Assembly (NCBI GenBank): GCA_032622095.1
Contig: CP136069.1
Span: forward strand, 162,183,043-162,247,042
Direction of reading: 5' to 3'
DNA from: Siphonodentalium dalli
Lineage: Eukaryota; Mollusca; Scaphopoda; Gadilida; Siphonodentaliidae
DNA: 64,000 nucleotides
The notes under the pieces were generated by a model. That model had not been told where the DNA came from. It was given only the letters and a program-made list of their open reading frames with translations, and ran no database searches. Positions 12,057 through 23,438 of the stretch are shown here, in pieces (the first letter of the stretch is position 1; every line of letters begins with the position of its first letter). A program made the position numbers and the translations under genes.

Positions 12057-12472
12057 AAGGCCCACTTAATTTTCGAATGCCCAGATAACATTATTCAATA
12101 TTATATACAATTTGGAAGAGGAATCAGAAACAATATATATTCCACCAGAATACTTAGCAGATATGGCCTAGGACTATCCAAGTGATAGAGATTAATTCCA
12201 AGACTCCCCCCTTGTTAACCCAGAATACATCAGAATTCAAACTAAGAGATAGAGTTATTCCCCTTCCATTGAGTATAATACACTTTATAGTAGTCCGGAT
12301 CCAAATTAAATACAGGACACACATTGGTAACTCGACAAAAATAACATGTTCCCAGTTGATTCAACCGGATCAGTTAATAATGCAATGTTTTGGAGCTTCC
12401 TCTTTCAAATGGTATATAACAATATATGTTGTATATAATGTGATCTGGTGATTCGAAAATTAAGTGGGCCTT
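12057..12472. mobile_element. TA-flanked MITE (mariner-like ends)
   Basis: Non-coding element with inverted ends: aaggcccacttaattttcga at the left, and its reverse at about 12453-12472 on the right. A TA dinucleotide lies outside each end (12055-12056 and 12473-12474), the signature of Tc1/mariner-type insertion. The inner arms continue with lower identity (atgcccagataacat against atgtgatctggtgat). The end motif taaaggcccac recurs once at 38355, without a partner that I could find. Confidence 0.8.
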
Positions 12473-12474
12473 TA

Positions 12475-13825
12475 TCACTGTTCTGAGATTAAACAAATTT
12501 TGTATTTCAGTTCTTGTTAATAGTGTATTGAAGTATATGTTCCGATTGCTGACAAGATCGCTGTGCTTCACGATGTAAACAATGGCTTCTATTATCGCCA
12601 TGTCTCTCGGTCGGGCAAGATCCGTTATTATACTTCCATGGTGTAATCATGAAAGGAAGTATATTGGAAATACTCAGATATACTAATGGTAGTAGGAACG
12701 CGAAATCTCTAGGGATTGTGTGCATCTAAGGGTCACTTAAAATGAAGTTGTCGCGATTTCGGCCCGTTTCTTTACAGCGAAAGCGCCCTCTTTTGAAACT
12801 ATTTTTCATTATTTTACGGGACACTTTTGCAACCACCATATATCGGAAAGTATGAAGAATAGCACATTAAATGTTGGGGATAATGAGTTCTAACTAAATG
12901 TCATATATCGGGTATTTTCCGCCTTTTTCCGGCGGAGTTATCTCCATTGATCTGAAAAATATCATTTTACTATCTCGGAAATTATAAGGAGTACAGAATA
13001 TACCGTATACACAGCTCGATATGCCCTACTGACCACGGGCATCAAAACTTGTGTTCGCTTTTTTTCTGCGGAGTTACCGCTCATAGAATGGCACACCTCC
13101 AATATAATGCACTCAGCTGTTCCCCCGTAGCATTCTAGGTAGCTGGATTTTGTTTTCATAGTCGTGTTGATCGTTGTCAATTCAGTGCCAATACCAAAAC
13201 TAGACAGGGTCGGTATAATATATTTAAACAATATTGTCCGAGCTGTCATCTGAGAGATAAGTTTTGTTTAGGACACTTGGTGGCTAGAGGCTTTTTATTC
13301 AATTCCACAAATCGGCCTAAAGTGGAAAAATCAAAGCGATTGAAAAGGCCCAGAAAGCTTCCCCATTATGCGGGAGCTGCAGCAGCACCTTTATATCACG
13401 ATTAGTTTTCCATCACTAGCCTCAATGGAGGGGAGCGGCATTGCCATAATGGTCAATCTTAGCCTTTATACAGCAAAATTCGGATATCATCAGGTCTATA
13501 TTGCACGACATTTCACATTATACTACTAGGGTATCAGTAGGGTATCATATCACGTCTAGCTGTCATGAATCGTTACTCAACTCCAATAGTCAAATTAACG
13601 AACTGTGCGGTCTTTCATCCACCATTAAAACTACTAAAAGATACTCAATCCGAAACTGAAAATGTTTTCTCCAAAACAAAAATGAGAAATACCATATTTA
13701 TAGTCCCTTAATATGCTTACACCATTTTGCTTAAGATTATGCACAGGGTTTCGGCGTCCTGGGGAGTGGTGGCAATTAGCCTTAAAATGTATCCCTACCT
13801 AATCTAACCGAACGCTTTCTGTGGG
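12475..13825. other. Intron, no feature seen
   Basis: No supported coding region or repeat. The minus-strand open frame 12962-13249 has no recognisable domain. Confidence 0.5.
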
Positions 13826-13830
13826 TCAAC

Positions 13831-13905
13831 GGTGGCTCACTTGGTTGGGAACATGATGCGTTAGACTATCAAAACCACACACGCTGGTTCGAAACACATG
13901 ACGTA
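13831..13905 (+). repeat. tRNA-derived SINE head (candidate)
   Basis: A sequence resembling a pol III A box (ggtggctcacttggttggga, 13831-13850) is followed after about 35 bases by a B-box-like ggttcgaaac (13886-13895). Spacing and order match a tRNA-derived SINE 5' head. It does not fold into a good tRNA and lacks a clear acceptor stem, so I do not call a tRNA gene. The SINE body and tail were not delimited. Confidence 0.5.
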
Positions 13906-14199
13906 AAGCTATGCAATATATCTTATTTCGAAATGTCAATTCAAGTCTAACAGCAGATCCGGAAGCACCAGTTTACCTTCAAATGAATAGGAACACACAT
14001 ATATACACATAACGTACACCAATTGTATGTAGATACCATTTGCATGGAATCAGACCTCCAGTTACCATTGAGATGTATGAACGTAGTTACAATGTCTGTT
14101 GCAGATTCATCTGATATAAAGTGAACTAAATTAATACTGAAATAATAAAAGCCTTCCATGGAATTATTTGGGGACTCAATTGTGCTCGCTCTATTCCAG

Positions 14200-14319
14200 C
14201 TGAAGAACAGTTGTCCATTGAAGAACGAAACAGAAAGAAAAGAGGGTGGGGACGACGGCCTCGGAGATCTGGGAGTTGCGGATCTTCTGGGTGGTGGTTT
14301 TGGAAACGACGAATACGTT
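14200..14319 (+). CDS. Candidate Arg/Trp-rich linker exon of HYR/sushi gene
   Basis: 120-bp segment between a good acceptor (ctctattccag) and a consensus donor (gtaagt). Read in phase 1-1 it is open and gives a strongly basic, tryptophan-rich linker: an acidic start EEQLSIEERN, then RKKRGWGRRPRRSG and SSGWWFWKRRIR. Phase 1-1 is compatible with the 552-768 donor (the joint codon would be gct) and with the 23300 acceptor (the joint codon would be tgt). It has no known fold. It could be an optional low-complexity linker, a dibasic cleavage site, or a chance exon-like segment; frame 0 is also open. Direct splicing of 768 to 23300 keeps frame as well, so this exon may be alternative or unreal. Confidence 0.42.
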
Positions 14320-14556
14320 GTAAGTCAATTTTAAAAGCGCATGATGATAGATTCTCCGATTTTCACTATATATAGATCAATTACATTGTAGTATACATTT
14401 AGTACATTTTAATTGATGACGCGCAAGAAAACAGGAGCGAAATTTTGAATAGCCTGTAGCGTAAATATGTGGGGTTGTATCTATAACGCAGCCTTGTATC
14501 TATAACAAAGGCATCCGATGTGTATCCGTACGAGCAGACCCTATGCAGCTAATAAG

Positions 14557-14712
14557 TGAATCGCCCATCTCGACCGGAAGCGCCGCCATTTTGATATAAC
14601 GTATTTGTCCCCGCAAGCATCGCACATCGATAAAATAGCGACGCTGGAGAAGCTTGTGGGGACAACATGTCATATCAAAATGTCGGCGTTTCCGGTCGAG
14701 ATGGGCGATTCA
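14557..14712. repeat. Palindromic MITE-like hairpin
   Basis: Near-perfect inverted repeat with arms of about 60 bases. The left arm starts tgaatcgcccatctcgaccg and the right arm ends with its complement at 14712. The loop is about 35 bases. Non-coding; a solo palindromic element. Confidence 0.85.
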
Positions 14713-14759
14713 TTTATGGAATCAGGGAGCTAAATGTGCTCCAAAGTTTAGGAGCTAGT

Positions 14760-15215
14760 ATACCTTGGAATGCTACAGGTGAAGTAACTGAAGAATGGCC
14801 TTATATATGACTAGAATCCCATTGGTGATTTTTGTGAACTGTTATACGGCGTTCTGTATAATCGAACTGTAAATCGAACTCTTAATCAGTTCCAAACAGC
14901 AGAAAATTATCAAAGATATTAGTAAAAAACGTAAACATTTCCACTTCCGGTCGCCATTTTGGCGGCCATCTTGGACGGGGAGTTATAATAATTATTGTGG
15001 CACAAATAGGTGGCGTTATGTCTTAGCTTCACAAAAATGTATACAAGTGTATACATATGACAAGATCTATTCCAAGATGACACTATAATTGCATCAAACT
15101 GACTTAACGGAAAATGGCTGCCATCTTGGACGCCAAACTGACTGAACGAAAAATGGCAGCCATCTTGGACGCCATCTTGAATTACAATTGTTTTTTATAT
15201 GATAAGATCTTCTAG
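14760..15215. repeat. Partial copy of the foldback-arm repeat
   Basis: Matches the arm sequence of the 18.8-22.6 kb foldback element (for example 21530-21720). Shared features are the ccattttggcggccatcttg block, the gtggcgttatgtcttagctt segment and gcatcaaactgacttaa. Two tandem gccatcttggacgcc units lie at its right end. It has no inverted partner here, so it is a solo or truncated arm. Confidence 0.75.
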
Positions 15216-15231
15216 TGAGAAACCACCAACG

Positions 15232-15474
15232 CTATTCGTGCGATAGGAGAACAAAGGAGAATAAAATGGGTCCCTGCAGAAATATTGTATCTTGATTGAA
15301 GTCAATGAAGAATTTCGGCGGTTGCACTGTGGACATATCGCTTACCACCGGATTATTGTTTACACATTCTGCTACAATTTGGGCCGATATCTCAAAATGT
15401 GTAGCTTTGGCGCCGTAAATCACATGAAATATCCTGCCAAGTGTGTATCCATAGCAATTATACCATAGTAGCAC
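15232..15474 (-). pseudogene. Unidentified open frame, possible gene fragment
   Basis: 81-codon open frame on the minus strand with unusually protein-like composition (segments such as AQIVAECVNNNPVVSD and PKFFIDFNQDTIF). I recognise no family and see no flanking splice sites that make an obvious exon. It could be a fragment of another gene or a captured transposon ORF. It begins only about 17 bases from the foldback-arm fragment to its left. Confidence 0.2.
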
Positions 15475-15479
15475 ACGTT

Positions 15480-17190
15480 ACAAGTTACACGATTGTGTGG
15501 CTGAAACTGGCTATTATCACCTCCCTCAATTAAATCAGTAGAAATGGTAATTTATCTATCACAGAGAGGGTACCGTCTAAAGCCTTGTTTCTTCAAATTG
15601 GTATACTGCCCCAACACTTACTATTTGTGAATAGTATATGTTATTGCCACTCATAACGGAAAACTTCTTATTTCTTTTCCACAGAGCACAAACAGTTCAT
15701 TGATGACAGAATCTTGAGACATACTGTTACGAGTTGAATATTATTTCGATATTTCACCAACTTGACTTTATTCAATTTAATTTTCAAAACAGATACCGTG
15801 TGCTGGTGAAACGTGGTTCCAATTCTGCTCATTTTATATTTTATTCATCCTAATAACGTATCTGATAGTGTCAAAATAATCATCGTACACCATGATTACA
15901 ATATTAGTCATATTATGTCTCCCCGTTGTGAAGTAATCAATAATATGCACAATGCATACCTTTTTAGCCCCCTTATGCACATTCCAGGCAGCATATAGTG
16001 AAAATTCATGTTGATGACCTTGACATTGACCTCAAGGTCATATGAGGGGTCTGTCAGTTTGAGTCTAGCTTTGAACTGATCCCCTATGGTCTACTCTATA
16101 AGTGTAACAATGTTCATGCTTTTATTCAAATGTGCACACCCCATCAGCTTACAGTCCCTACTAATATACCTCTGCATGTACATATGACGGTCGTAGAAGA
16201 GTTGCACCATCGCTAATTTGAAACCGATGGGTGCGCGCGAATTTAAATATGGGCACGGTACCCCACTCAGCGAAGTAGCTATATGCCTATCGAGTTGGGG
16301 GGGGGGGGGGGGGTATTCATATCTCACATTGTACCCATATTGTATGCTAACATTTGTTTTTCCTTTGGCTTCCGAGGAAATTCCATCTCCACAATTTGTC
16401 CACAATTTACAATTTAAGTTTGAGCTATTGCCATCAGTTGGCGTCCGTCGTCCGTATGTGTGTCCGTGCGTGCGTGCGTGCGTGCGTCCGCCAGTTTATC
16501 AACAATTTCCTCCGGCCGCATACCTCATCAGATCTTCACCAAACTGCATTCAGTGTGACCTATAGATGGGTGGGAGCTTTCAAAGTTTTCTTGGATTTCA
16601 AATTTGAATCCATCGGCACTCCCTACAGCCCGTATTTATGGCCGGATCATTTTTTTTTTATTTTGAATGCACAATTGTGAATGGGAGCTATCGATTGTAG
16701 ATAGAAGCTATTGAATTTGAGCGGTGTTTCGATGAAAAACATGGCCGCCGGCAGCCATCTTGGATTTTACTCTTTGCATGACTGAATCCGTTGGCACACC
16801 CTACAGACCATATTCCTCTTCCGTGCATCTAATTTATGTCCATGATTAAAGAGCGCGTGTCCGTGTTTGCAAACACGAAACATCCTAGGCCAAAAGTTTA
16901 AATTGACACGTTGTAGAATTATCGATTGATCAAGTGGCGTCATTAATTCGTCGTTTTGATTGGTGTACACGCGCTGATCACTCGGTCGACCTTGGCGGCA
17001 CATGTGTTCTTGATTGTTGTTAGTTCCAAGTCAGCGAGCTACAGTGAAATATCGGAACCTACAGTGAAATATCAAAACGCGATTTCACTGTAGCTCCGTA
17101 GAGATAGAAATGACGATCTACGTTAAGGTAATTTTCCGCTGTTTTATAATAAATAGAGGATCTGCAACGAGTCCCCAGTTTATAGCGGAA
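15480..17190. other. Intron with simple-sequence tracts
   Basis: No gene seen. Contains a run of 17 G at 16297-16313 and a cgtg/tgcg tract at about 16464-16490. From about 16495 to 16700 there is unique-looking repeat DNA with the words catcggcactcccta and gccgccggcagccatcttgg, which resembles the foldback family. Open frames at 16091-16680 and 16767-17003 lack recognisable domains. Confidence 0.5.
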
Positions 17191-17273
17191 TTTACAAAAC
17201 GAGTCCAGTAAATTAGGTCTGGACCGAGCCTTTGGCGAGGTACAGACCTAATTTACTGGACGAGTTTTGTAAA
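17191..17273. repeat. Hairpin repeat
   Basis: Inverted repeat with 31-base arms (tttacaaaacgagtccagta... and its complement, one or two mismatches) around a 21-base loop ccgagcctttggcgaggta. Weaker symmetry extends outward to aataaatag near 17148 and ctatttatt near 17283. This suggests a palindromic MITE whose centre this is. Confidence 0.8.
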
Positions 17274-17289
17274 TTTGTAAATTCTATTT

Positions 17290-18152
17290 ATTACATGATC
17301 CAAAACGTAGACGAAACATACTGAAATCAACAAATGGGACGCGAAACTAACATCGGTTTCTATAAGGCATGCGATGACGTTTCACGTAACTATGAGTTGT
17401 TTGCCCGCGTAGAGAAATAGTCCCAGATAAATAAAGACTCTGTGACCTATTTAAAGTCGTATATTTAATGACATAACTTTTCAAACCCTTCATTCATCAT
17501 AGTTTGTTCGAAAAATATTAGAAGCCACAGTATTTTGAGACGTAGCATACGGAATATAAACAGACGGCAAACGGAAGTCAAAGGCCACCTGGCACTATTT
17601 CCTGTTATTAAACGAACGTTTAATATCACAATTTATACAATGGGTTTAGTGCATGGAATAAGGGTAGGATCATGTAATAAATACCATTACTTTATGTAGA
17701 GTCGAAAACAATTGGTTTATTAATCTAATTAATCAAGTCGGAATGTACCAAAGAAAGAAATATGTTGCATATAGCTACTGCTTTTCGGTTTCCAATGACT
17801 ACCTCTCTTTTCTCGACAGACTTTCTGGAATGTTTAAAACATTGAAATTCAATAATCCGACATGATATCACAATGGTGAGGTACAAAAGTGTTCCACAAT
17901 TAAATAATAATTTGTTTCCAAGAAATTCTTTGTCCGAGATGCTCTTTAAACGATAGCGGAACGAATTCTAAAATGTTCTCAATGGAATTAACATGGGTTC
18001 TTATCAATTTCACATGAAAGATAGTTTGTTTTAGAACTATTTACGAAGAACGTGCCACCCAAACACTTTCTCTGCCCGCGGTCGGTGTCGGTCGCAATAT
18101 CAACAACCTCCGGTAACTTATCCTACCCACTACACGTGAGTTGTTTACATAA
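17290..18152. other. Intron, no feature seen
   Basis: No gene, RNA or repeat recognised between the hairpin at 17.2 kb and the MITE at 18.15 kb. Confidence 0.45.
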
Positions 18153-18154
18153 TA

Positions 18155-18547
18155 GAGACCTTTCGCAAAATCACGAATACGATTACGGATATGGAAATAA
18201 CCTGCCAGTATACGGCCAAAATTCGATCTTTACGCACGGGTTTTGTTATGTGATACGAGATACACCCCACACAGTTTAATTATGTTGAGATGTGTCAAGA
18301 TTGTGCCACCGGTCCTGCTTGGGGACGTTCTAACATTATCCGTATGGTGTATTACAAGCGGATAAGAACATGGGATCTGAAAGGGACACACATTATACTT
18401 TTTCCATCAAATATATGTGCAACTGAATATAGTGGGGCACATGTTGTCTCACCAATTACCCATCGTATGTAAATTGTAATGGTGTCAACCTTACTAGGAC
18501 AATATTTCATATCCGTAATCGTAATAGTGATTTTTGCGAAAGGTCTC
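18155..18547. mobile_element. TA-flanked MITE
   Basis: Non-coding element with inverted ends of about 40 bases: gagacctttcgcaaaatcac at the left, and the complement of gagacctttcgcaaaaatca at the right, ending 18547. The arms continue through attacggatat and atatccgtaat. TA dinucleotides flank both ends (18153-18154 and 18548-18549), as in Tc1/mariner-type insertions. Two short + strand open frames across it are not genes. Confidence 0.82.
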
Positions 18548-19924
18548 TAATAGCGGTGTCATGCACACTTTGTCAAAATACAGTTACAAAATACACTCAT
18601 TACTGTCACATGTTCGCTACGAAAATAGCGTACAACTATATATAAAATAAAAATAAATGCACAAATTTGTTTTGGCACCTGTCATACACGAGATCCGTAA
18701 ATTATAGAACTCTTTGCAACCAAATAACACATATAAAAGACATAGCACTTGTTTATAATTGATAATATAACGCTGTGTTCAGCCTGTTCTCCCGAAACCT
18801 GCTCATTAGAATATAGTCCGGGGGCTGATAGTGGTACCATTACACCCCTCTGGGACTTAACTTTACCCCACTCATTTTGTTCCTTATTATGTCCTTCAAC
18901 TTTTAAGCGAGCTTAACACAAAAAAAAGTGGCCGTGTAGACTTCAGACAAGATGGCGTCCATCACGGCCGTCTTTTTCAGACTAAGCCCTAAGTCAGTTT
19001 GATGCAATTTATAGCCTGAACATCTGGTCAAATGTATACAAATGTATACGTTTTCGTGAAGCTAAGACATATGCCACTTTAGTAGGGCAAATATGAAATT
19101 CCCCATCCAAGATGGCCGCCAAAATGGCCATCGGAAGCTGAAAATATGACGTTTTTTACAGAACGCGGTATAAAATTTCAAAAAAATTGGAAATTCTAGT
19201 CATATTTCAACAAACAATTGACAGAACTTTGCAATGTAAGTGAGGCATATCATTACCTATAAATATTCCAACTCATTGGAAACAAAATTGTTAATTTGCC
19301 TCAAAATGGCTGCCAGTTATGGCCGCCAGGATATGGAAAATGGTAGATATCTACCAAGCGTGTCCTGCAATCGCTTACAAGTTGTGGTTGATGTATACAA
19401 TTGGCTATTCTGCTCTATGCATTGAATACCAACATAGCTGATGCACCATGGTACATTGTTACTATTGTCTCTGACATTACCAGAAATATTGGGTTTTTCT
19501 CTCACAAACTTGACATAAATTCACTTTTTCAGGTTTGGACCATTGTTTCAAGTGAAATGTAACTATCTTTGGTATGAAAGGTGTTCTGATCTCTCTTAAA
19601 TGTGTCACACTATGGTGTGTGTGTATACCAAATTGATCAAGATGGCTTCTAAACTGATTTTGTACAAATATCCCGAACATTATTCTCTGCGTTTTCCGAA
19701 AAGGTAGCAAATTGTGACTCACTTGGTTATTATACGAATTAGGTAGTTAACTGACAGATACATGTTCTATTCTGGTTGTCTCAGTTCCGTATGGGGCATG
19801 AAAAATTCATTTTAAAGGTGCAGTATGGAATTTTGCCGATAACCTCTTGTGATTCTGGCCATATTATTGAAAAGGAATGGGCAGAACTTTGAGACGTAAC
19901 TGAGATGAACCATAATATGTGGGT

Positions 19925-20620
19925 ATACAAGGAGTGACTATATATGGTTATGAGTAGATTGTCCATGGTTAGATGTATCGGATTACCAGGAGTGGCTGTA
20001 TGGTCATGTATGGGGTGAATCGGTATACATAGTGACGGTGTTTTGGATAGTTGTGTGTACCCAGTACGGGTGCACCGATGTGACTGTAGGGGTACTGTTG
20101 TGGTGTATGGATATAACGATAGTACGTAGCTACATGGTCATCTGGGTGTTGTTTATGTATATATGCGGTGACTGTAAGGACATGGATGGGATGTGCATGT
20201 GTACCGTGTGTGCGTGTGTGGCTCTATTGTGACAGGTGGGTGTATATGTATACATGTGCTGTCTGTATGATCGATGGGGTGTGTGGATAAATAGGGAGTG
20301 ATTATGGTTATGGGTAATGTGTATAGTTGTACATGGAATGACTGTACGGTCATGATTGAAGTATATATGCATACTAGGAGTAAGCTTGATGGCCATTGGC
20401 GTGTGGGTATATAGGGAGTGCCATTATATATGTATATATTTCGTGGATGTATTATCATTGGTGGGTGTATAGGGAGTAGCTGTATGATCATCAATGGTGT
20501 GCATGAGTTTACAGTGAGTTGCTGATTTGTCTTCTGTGAGGTGTATATGCAAGTACGGAAGGTATGAGTGGTTGTGTGTGTGGGCATTGGTATATCTGGA
20601 AGGGCTGAATTATGGTTCAT
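19925..20620 (+). repeat. Degenerate minisatellite between foldback arms
   Basis: G/T-rich, strongly degenerate array with a unit of roughly 40-50 bases built on gtatatagggagtgactgta followed by tggtcatg. Recognisable units occur near 19926, 19985, 20280, 20335, 20410 and 20465. The long minus-strand open frame 20153-20620 lies across it and is a composition artefact. Confidence 0.7.
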
Positions 20621-21734
20621 CTCAGTTCCGTTTCACAGTTCTGCCCATTTCCTTTCAATTATATGGCCAGAATCACAACAGGTTATCGGCAAAATTCAAA
20701 ACTGGACCTTTAAAATTAATTTGCCATGCCCCATACGGAACTGAGACAACCAGAATAGAACATGTATCTGTCAGTTAACTAACTAACACGTATAATAACC
20801 AAGTGAGTCACAATTTGCTACCTTTTCGGAAAAGACAGAGAATAATGTCCGGGATATATGTACAAAATCACTTTGGAAGCCATCTTGATCAATTTGGTCT
20901 GCAAACACCATAATGTGACACATTAAAGATAGACCAAAACAATAAACACCTTTCATACCAAAGATAAAAATTGTCCAAACCTGAAAAAGTTAATTTATGT
21001 CAATTTTGTGAGAGAAAACCCCAATATTTCTGGTAATGTCAGAGGTGACAATAGTAACAATTAACCATGGTGCATCAGCCATGTTAGTAGTCAATGTATA
21101 GAAGGCAGAATGGCCAATTGTATACATCAACCACAACTTGTAAGCGATTGCAGGACACGCTGGGGAAATATCTACCATTTCCATATTTTGGCGGCCATAA
21201 TTGGCAGCCATTTTGAGCCAAAGTAACAATTTTGTTTCCAATGAGTTGGAATATTCATAGTTAATGATGTTCCTCACTTACATTGCAAGGTTCATTTCTT
21301 GTTGAACTATGACTAGAATCCTAATTGTGATTTTTTGGTGAAATTTTATACCGCGATCTATGAAATCGAATTTTTGAGGAATCTGAAGGGGCTAGGACCC
21401 CAATAATTGCATATTCCATTGCCCCACTGATCAATTAATATAAAAAATACAAAATAAAGTCACATTTCTCAACCGGTTCCAAACAGTATAAACTGATCTA
21501 GAAGATATTATTGGAAAAACGTCATATTATCGGCCATTTTGGCGGCCATCTTGCATTCATATTTGCCCTATAAAAGTGGCATTATGTCTTAGCTTCACGA
21601 AAATATATACATTTGTATATATTTTACTAGATTGTCATGCTATAATTTGCATCAAACTTACTTAGGGCCTAGTCTGAAAAACGGCGGCCATGTTAGACGC
21701 CATTTTGTCTGGAATGTACAGGGCCACTTTGTTT

Positions 21735-22507
21735 CACCTGATACAGACCAATGTTACTCTGTAGTAATACAAAACTATTAGTTAAAATTCCTCAGTGATA
21801 AAGGGTATGTGGCATGCCACGCCAGCCGTTGGGGCATGCCAATATCCCATAATATGTCAAATATAGCGAATTATCGAAATATGAAATACCACGAAAAAGC
21901 GAAATAGGAAAATACAGCGAAATTGAGGAATAAAAAATGCATCGAAATGGCGAAATAGCGCGAATTATGAAATAAGAAATTATTTTTATTAACTAAATAA
22001 CGGAGATATTTGAAGAAGTGTTTTTGACGAAATAACGGGCATATTTGGAGAAGTTTTTTAAATGCATCGAAATGGCGAAATAGCGCGAATTATGAAATAA
22101 GAAATTATTTTTATTAACTAAATAACGGAGATATTTGAAGAAGTGTTTTTGACGAAATAACGGGCATATTTGGAGAAGTTTTTTAAAGAACTAAAGAACG
22201 TGAAGTTTTTTAAAGAGCGTACCCCAAACCTCCCCCAAGCCCACCCACCCAAGAGAAGAATTTTACTTATATTTCACCACAGTTGATCTATTGTGGTGTT
22301 GTTATTTCTAATACAAATCGGCGTTATTTCGTAAATATACATTCTTTATAGAGTTATTACCCTGTGGCAATGTTACGATTTTAGCTTGTCAAAGAACATG
22401 TGGCATGCCTCAACGGCTGGCGTGGCATGCTACATACCCTATATCACTGAGGAATTTTAACTAATAGTTTTGAATTACTACAGAGTAACATTGGTCTGTA
22501 TCAGGTG
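21735..22507. mobile_element. Palindromic DNA transposon with 8-bp target duplication
   Basis: Non-autonomous element nested in the right arm of foldback 1. It is flanked by ctttgttt on both sides (21727-21734 and 22508-22515), an 8-bp duplication like those made by hAT-type transposases. Terminal inverted repeats of about 105 bases start cacctgatacagaccaatgt and differ at only a few positions. The arms carry the word tggcatgccacgccagccgt. The interior has two tandem 125-bp units. Both coding strands are empty. Confidence 0.88.
21937..22186. repeat. Two identical 125-bp tandem units
   Basis: Exact tandem duplication (21937-22061 and 22062-22186) of a unit starting aatgcatcgaaatggcgaaa and ending gagaagttttttaa. 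It lies inside the nested transposon. Perfect identity implies a recent duplication. The surrounding gaaata-rich sequence shows the same short word repeatedly. Confidence 0.95.
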
Positions 22508-22648
22508 CTTTGTTTCATGTTCACATTGTTTAAAAGTTGAAGGACATAATAAGGAACAAAATGAGCGGGGAAAAGTTAACTCACATGGGGTGCAATGGTA
22601 CACCTATCAGCTCCCGGACTAATATAACTTGTTTTAGGCAGATTAACT

Positions 22649-22737
22649 GCATGAGTCGCCTCGTTTTGAGTCGATAATGTGCTGAAAATGAAATAATTAT
22701 AGTCACATTATCGACTCATAATGAGGCGATTCTATGC
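22649..22737. repeat. Hairpin repeat
   Basis: Imperfect inverted repeat: gcatgagtcgcctcgttttg... at the left, and the complement of gcatagaatcgcctcattat at the right, with arms of about 33 bases around a 22-base loop. Non-coding. Confidence 0.75.
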
Positions 22738-22739
22738 AG

Positions 22740-23299
22740 ATTATGTGCGGACAATGACTAGTAAGCCAACTCACTGCGTATGCTCTTTAGCATGCGTTTT
22801 CATTGTGGCCCGCGCCATAAAACGAAATAACGGTTAAGAGTCCACTATCTGATTATTTCAGAATCAAATAATCACATTATGTACCTATTACTCATTATAC
22901 TGATTATATGCCGATTATATGCGTATTTGCGAGAGGATATGTTGCTGTGTTGTAGAAATATGCTCCAAAGTAAATAATCCGAAATATTGCAATCCTGAAA
23001 AATTAAATAACATTTTCTTCATAAAGACAATGAATAAAGTTGTTTAAGTTGAGCAATATCTGAACTTGGAATCGCTCTAGGTTCAGTATTTCAATAAGTT
23101 GACATTTTTCCCTTGATGGCATAATTTAGGGGAATAATAAGTCAGACAACTCGTCATGTATATCGCGCTATTGGGAGCCTGGATCATTGTCATTTCCGTG
23201 TACGACTCAATAGTGAGTTTCAGTCCTTGATATATGACACTTGAAAGATTATTTCAACGAGGAGTGTACAATTGCACTGAATATTTCTATGTCATTCAG
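22740..23299. other. Intron, no feature seen
   Basis: Intronic DNA up to the HYR exon acceptor. Nothing recognised. Confidence 0.45.
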
Positions 23300-23438
23300 G
23301 TCCTCCTCCGGTCAACGTGTGGCCATATTTCAATCATTGCCCGCTTTCTAAGACCATTTATGCAGGACCGAATAAGGTGACAGCACCATACAGCTGGAGC
23401 AGTCCAAGGGCCTACGATGCTGAACAGGGAGACATTAC
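23300..23438 (+). CDS. HYR domain 1, first-half exon
   Basis: N-terminal half of a HYR (hyalin repeat) domain, an immunoglobulin-like fold of adhesive extracellular proteins. Acceptor tcattcag, donor gtatgt. Entry phase is 1 and exit phase is 2. Translation: PPPVNVWPYFNHCPLSK, then VTAPYSWSSPRAYDAEQGDIT. This matches the family pattern PP-x-V...CP...v-W..P.A.D..g.it. It contains the first of the two conserved cysteines. The exon stops in the middle of the domain, and the remainder is at 32475-32605; frame and phase fit exactly (split Thr codon). The other two HYR domains of this gene are each encoded by one exon. Confidence 0.9.

Larger units (their letters stand above)
18811..22625. mobile_element. 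Foldback element 1 (long inverted repeats)
   Basis: Large inverted-repeat element. The left arm, about 18811-19920, starts atatagtccgggggctgata; the right arm, about 20625-22625, ends with the complement of that start. Arms match over many blocks: ccttcaacttttaagcgagc near 18900 with its complement near 22530, the ccgcc/ggcgg-rich words near 19090 and 21550, catggtgcatcagc near 21070 with its complement near 19435, and gttctattctggttgtctca near 19760 with its complement near 20750. The space between the arms is filled by a degenerate tandem array. No transposase is visible. The right arm carries a nested insertion at 21735-22507. Arm sequence is shared with the foldback element at 58.2-63.4 kb. 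Confidence 0.85.

Noticed and set aside
13831-13905. tRNA gene
   Set aside because: A- and B-box-like words are present but no cloverleaf or acceptor stem could be drawn. Better explained as a SINE head.
20153-20620. 155-codon minus-strand open frame rich in His and Thr
   Set aside because: It lies over the degenerate minisatellite between foldback arms. Repeated Thr-His words come from the tandem unit.
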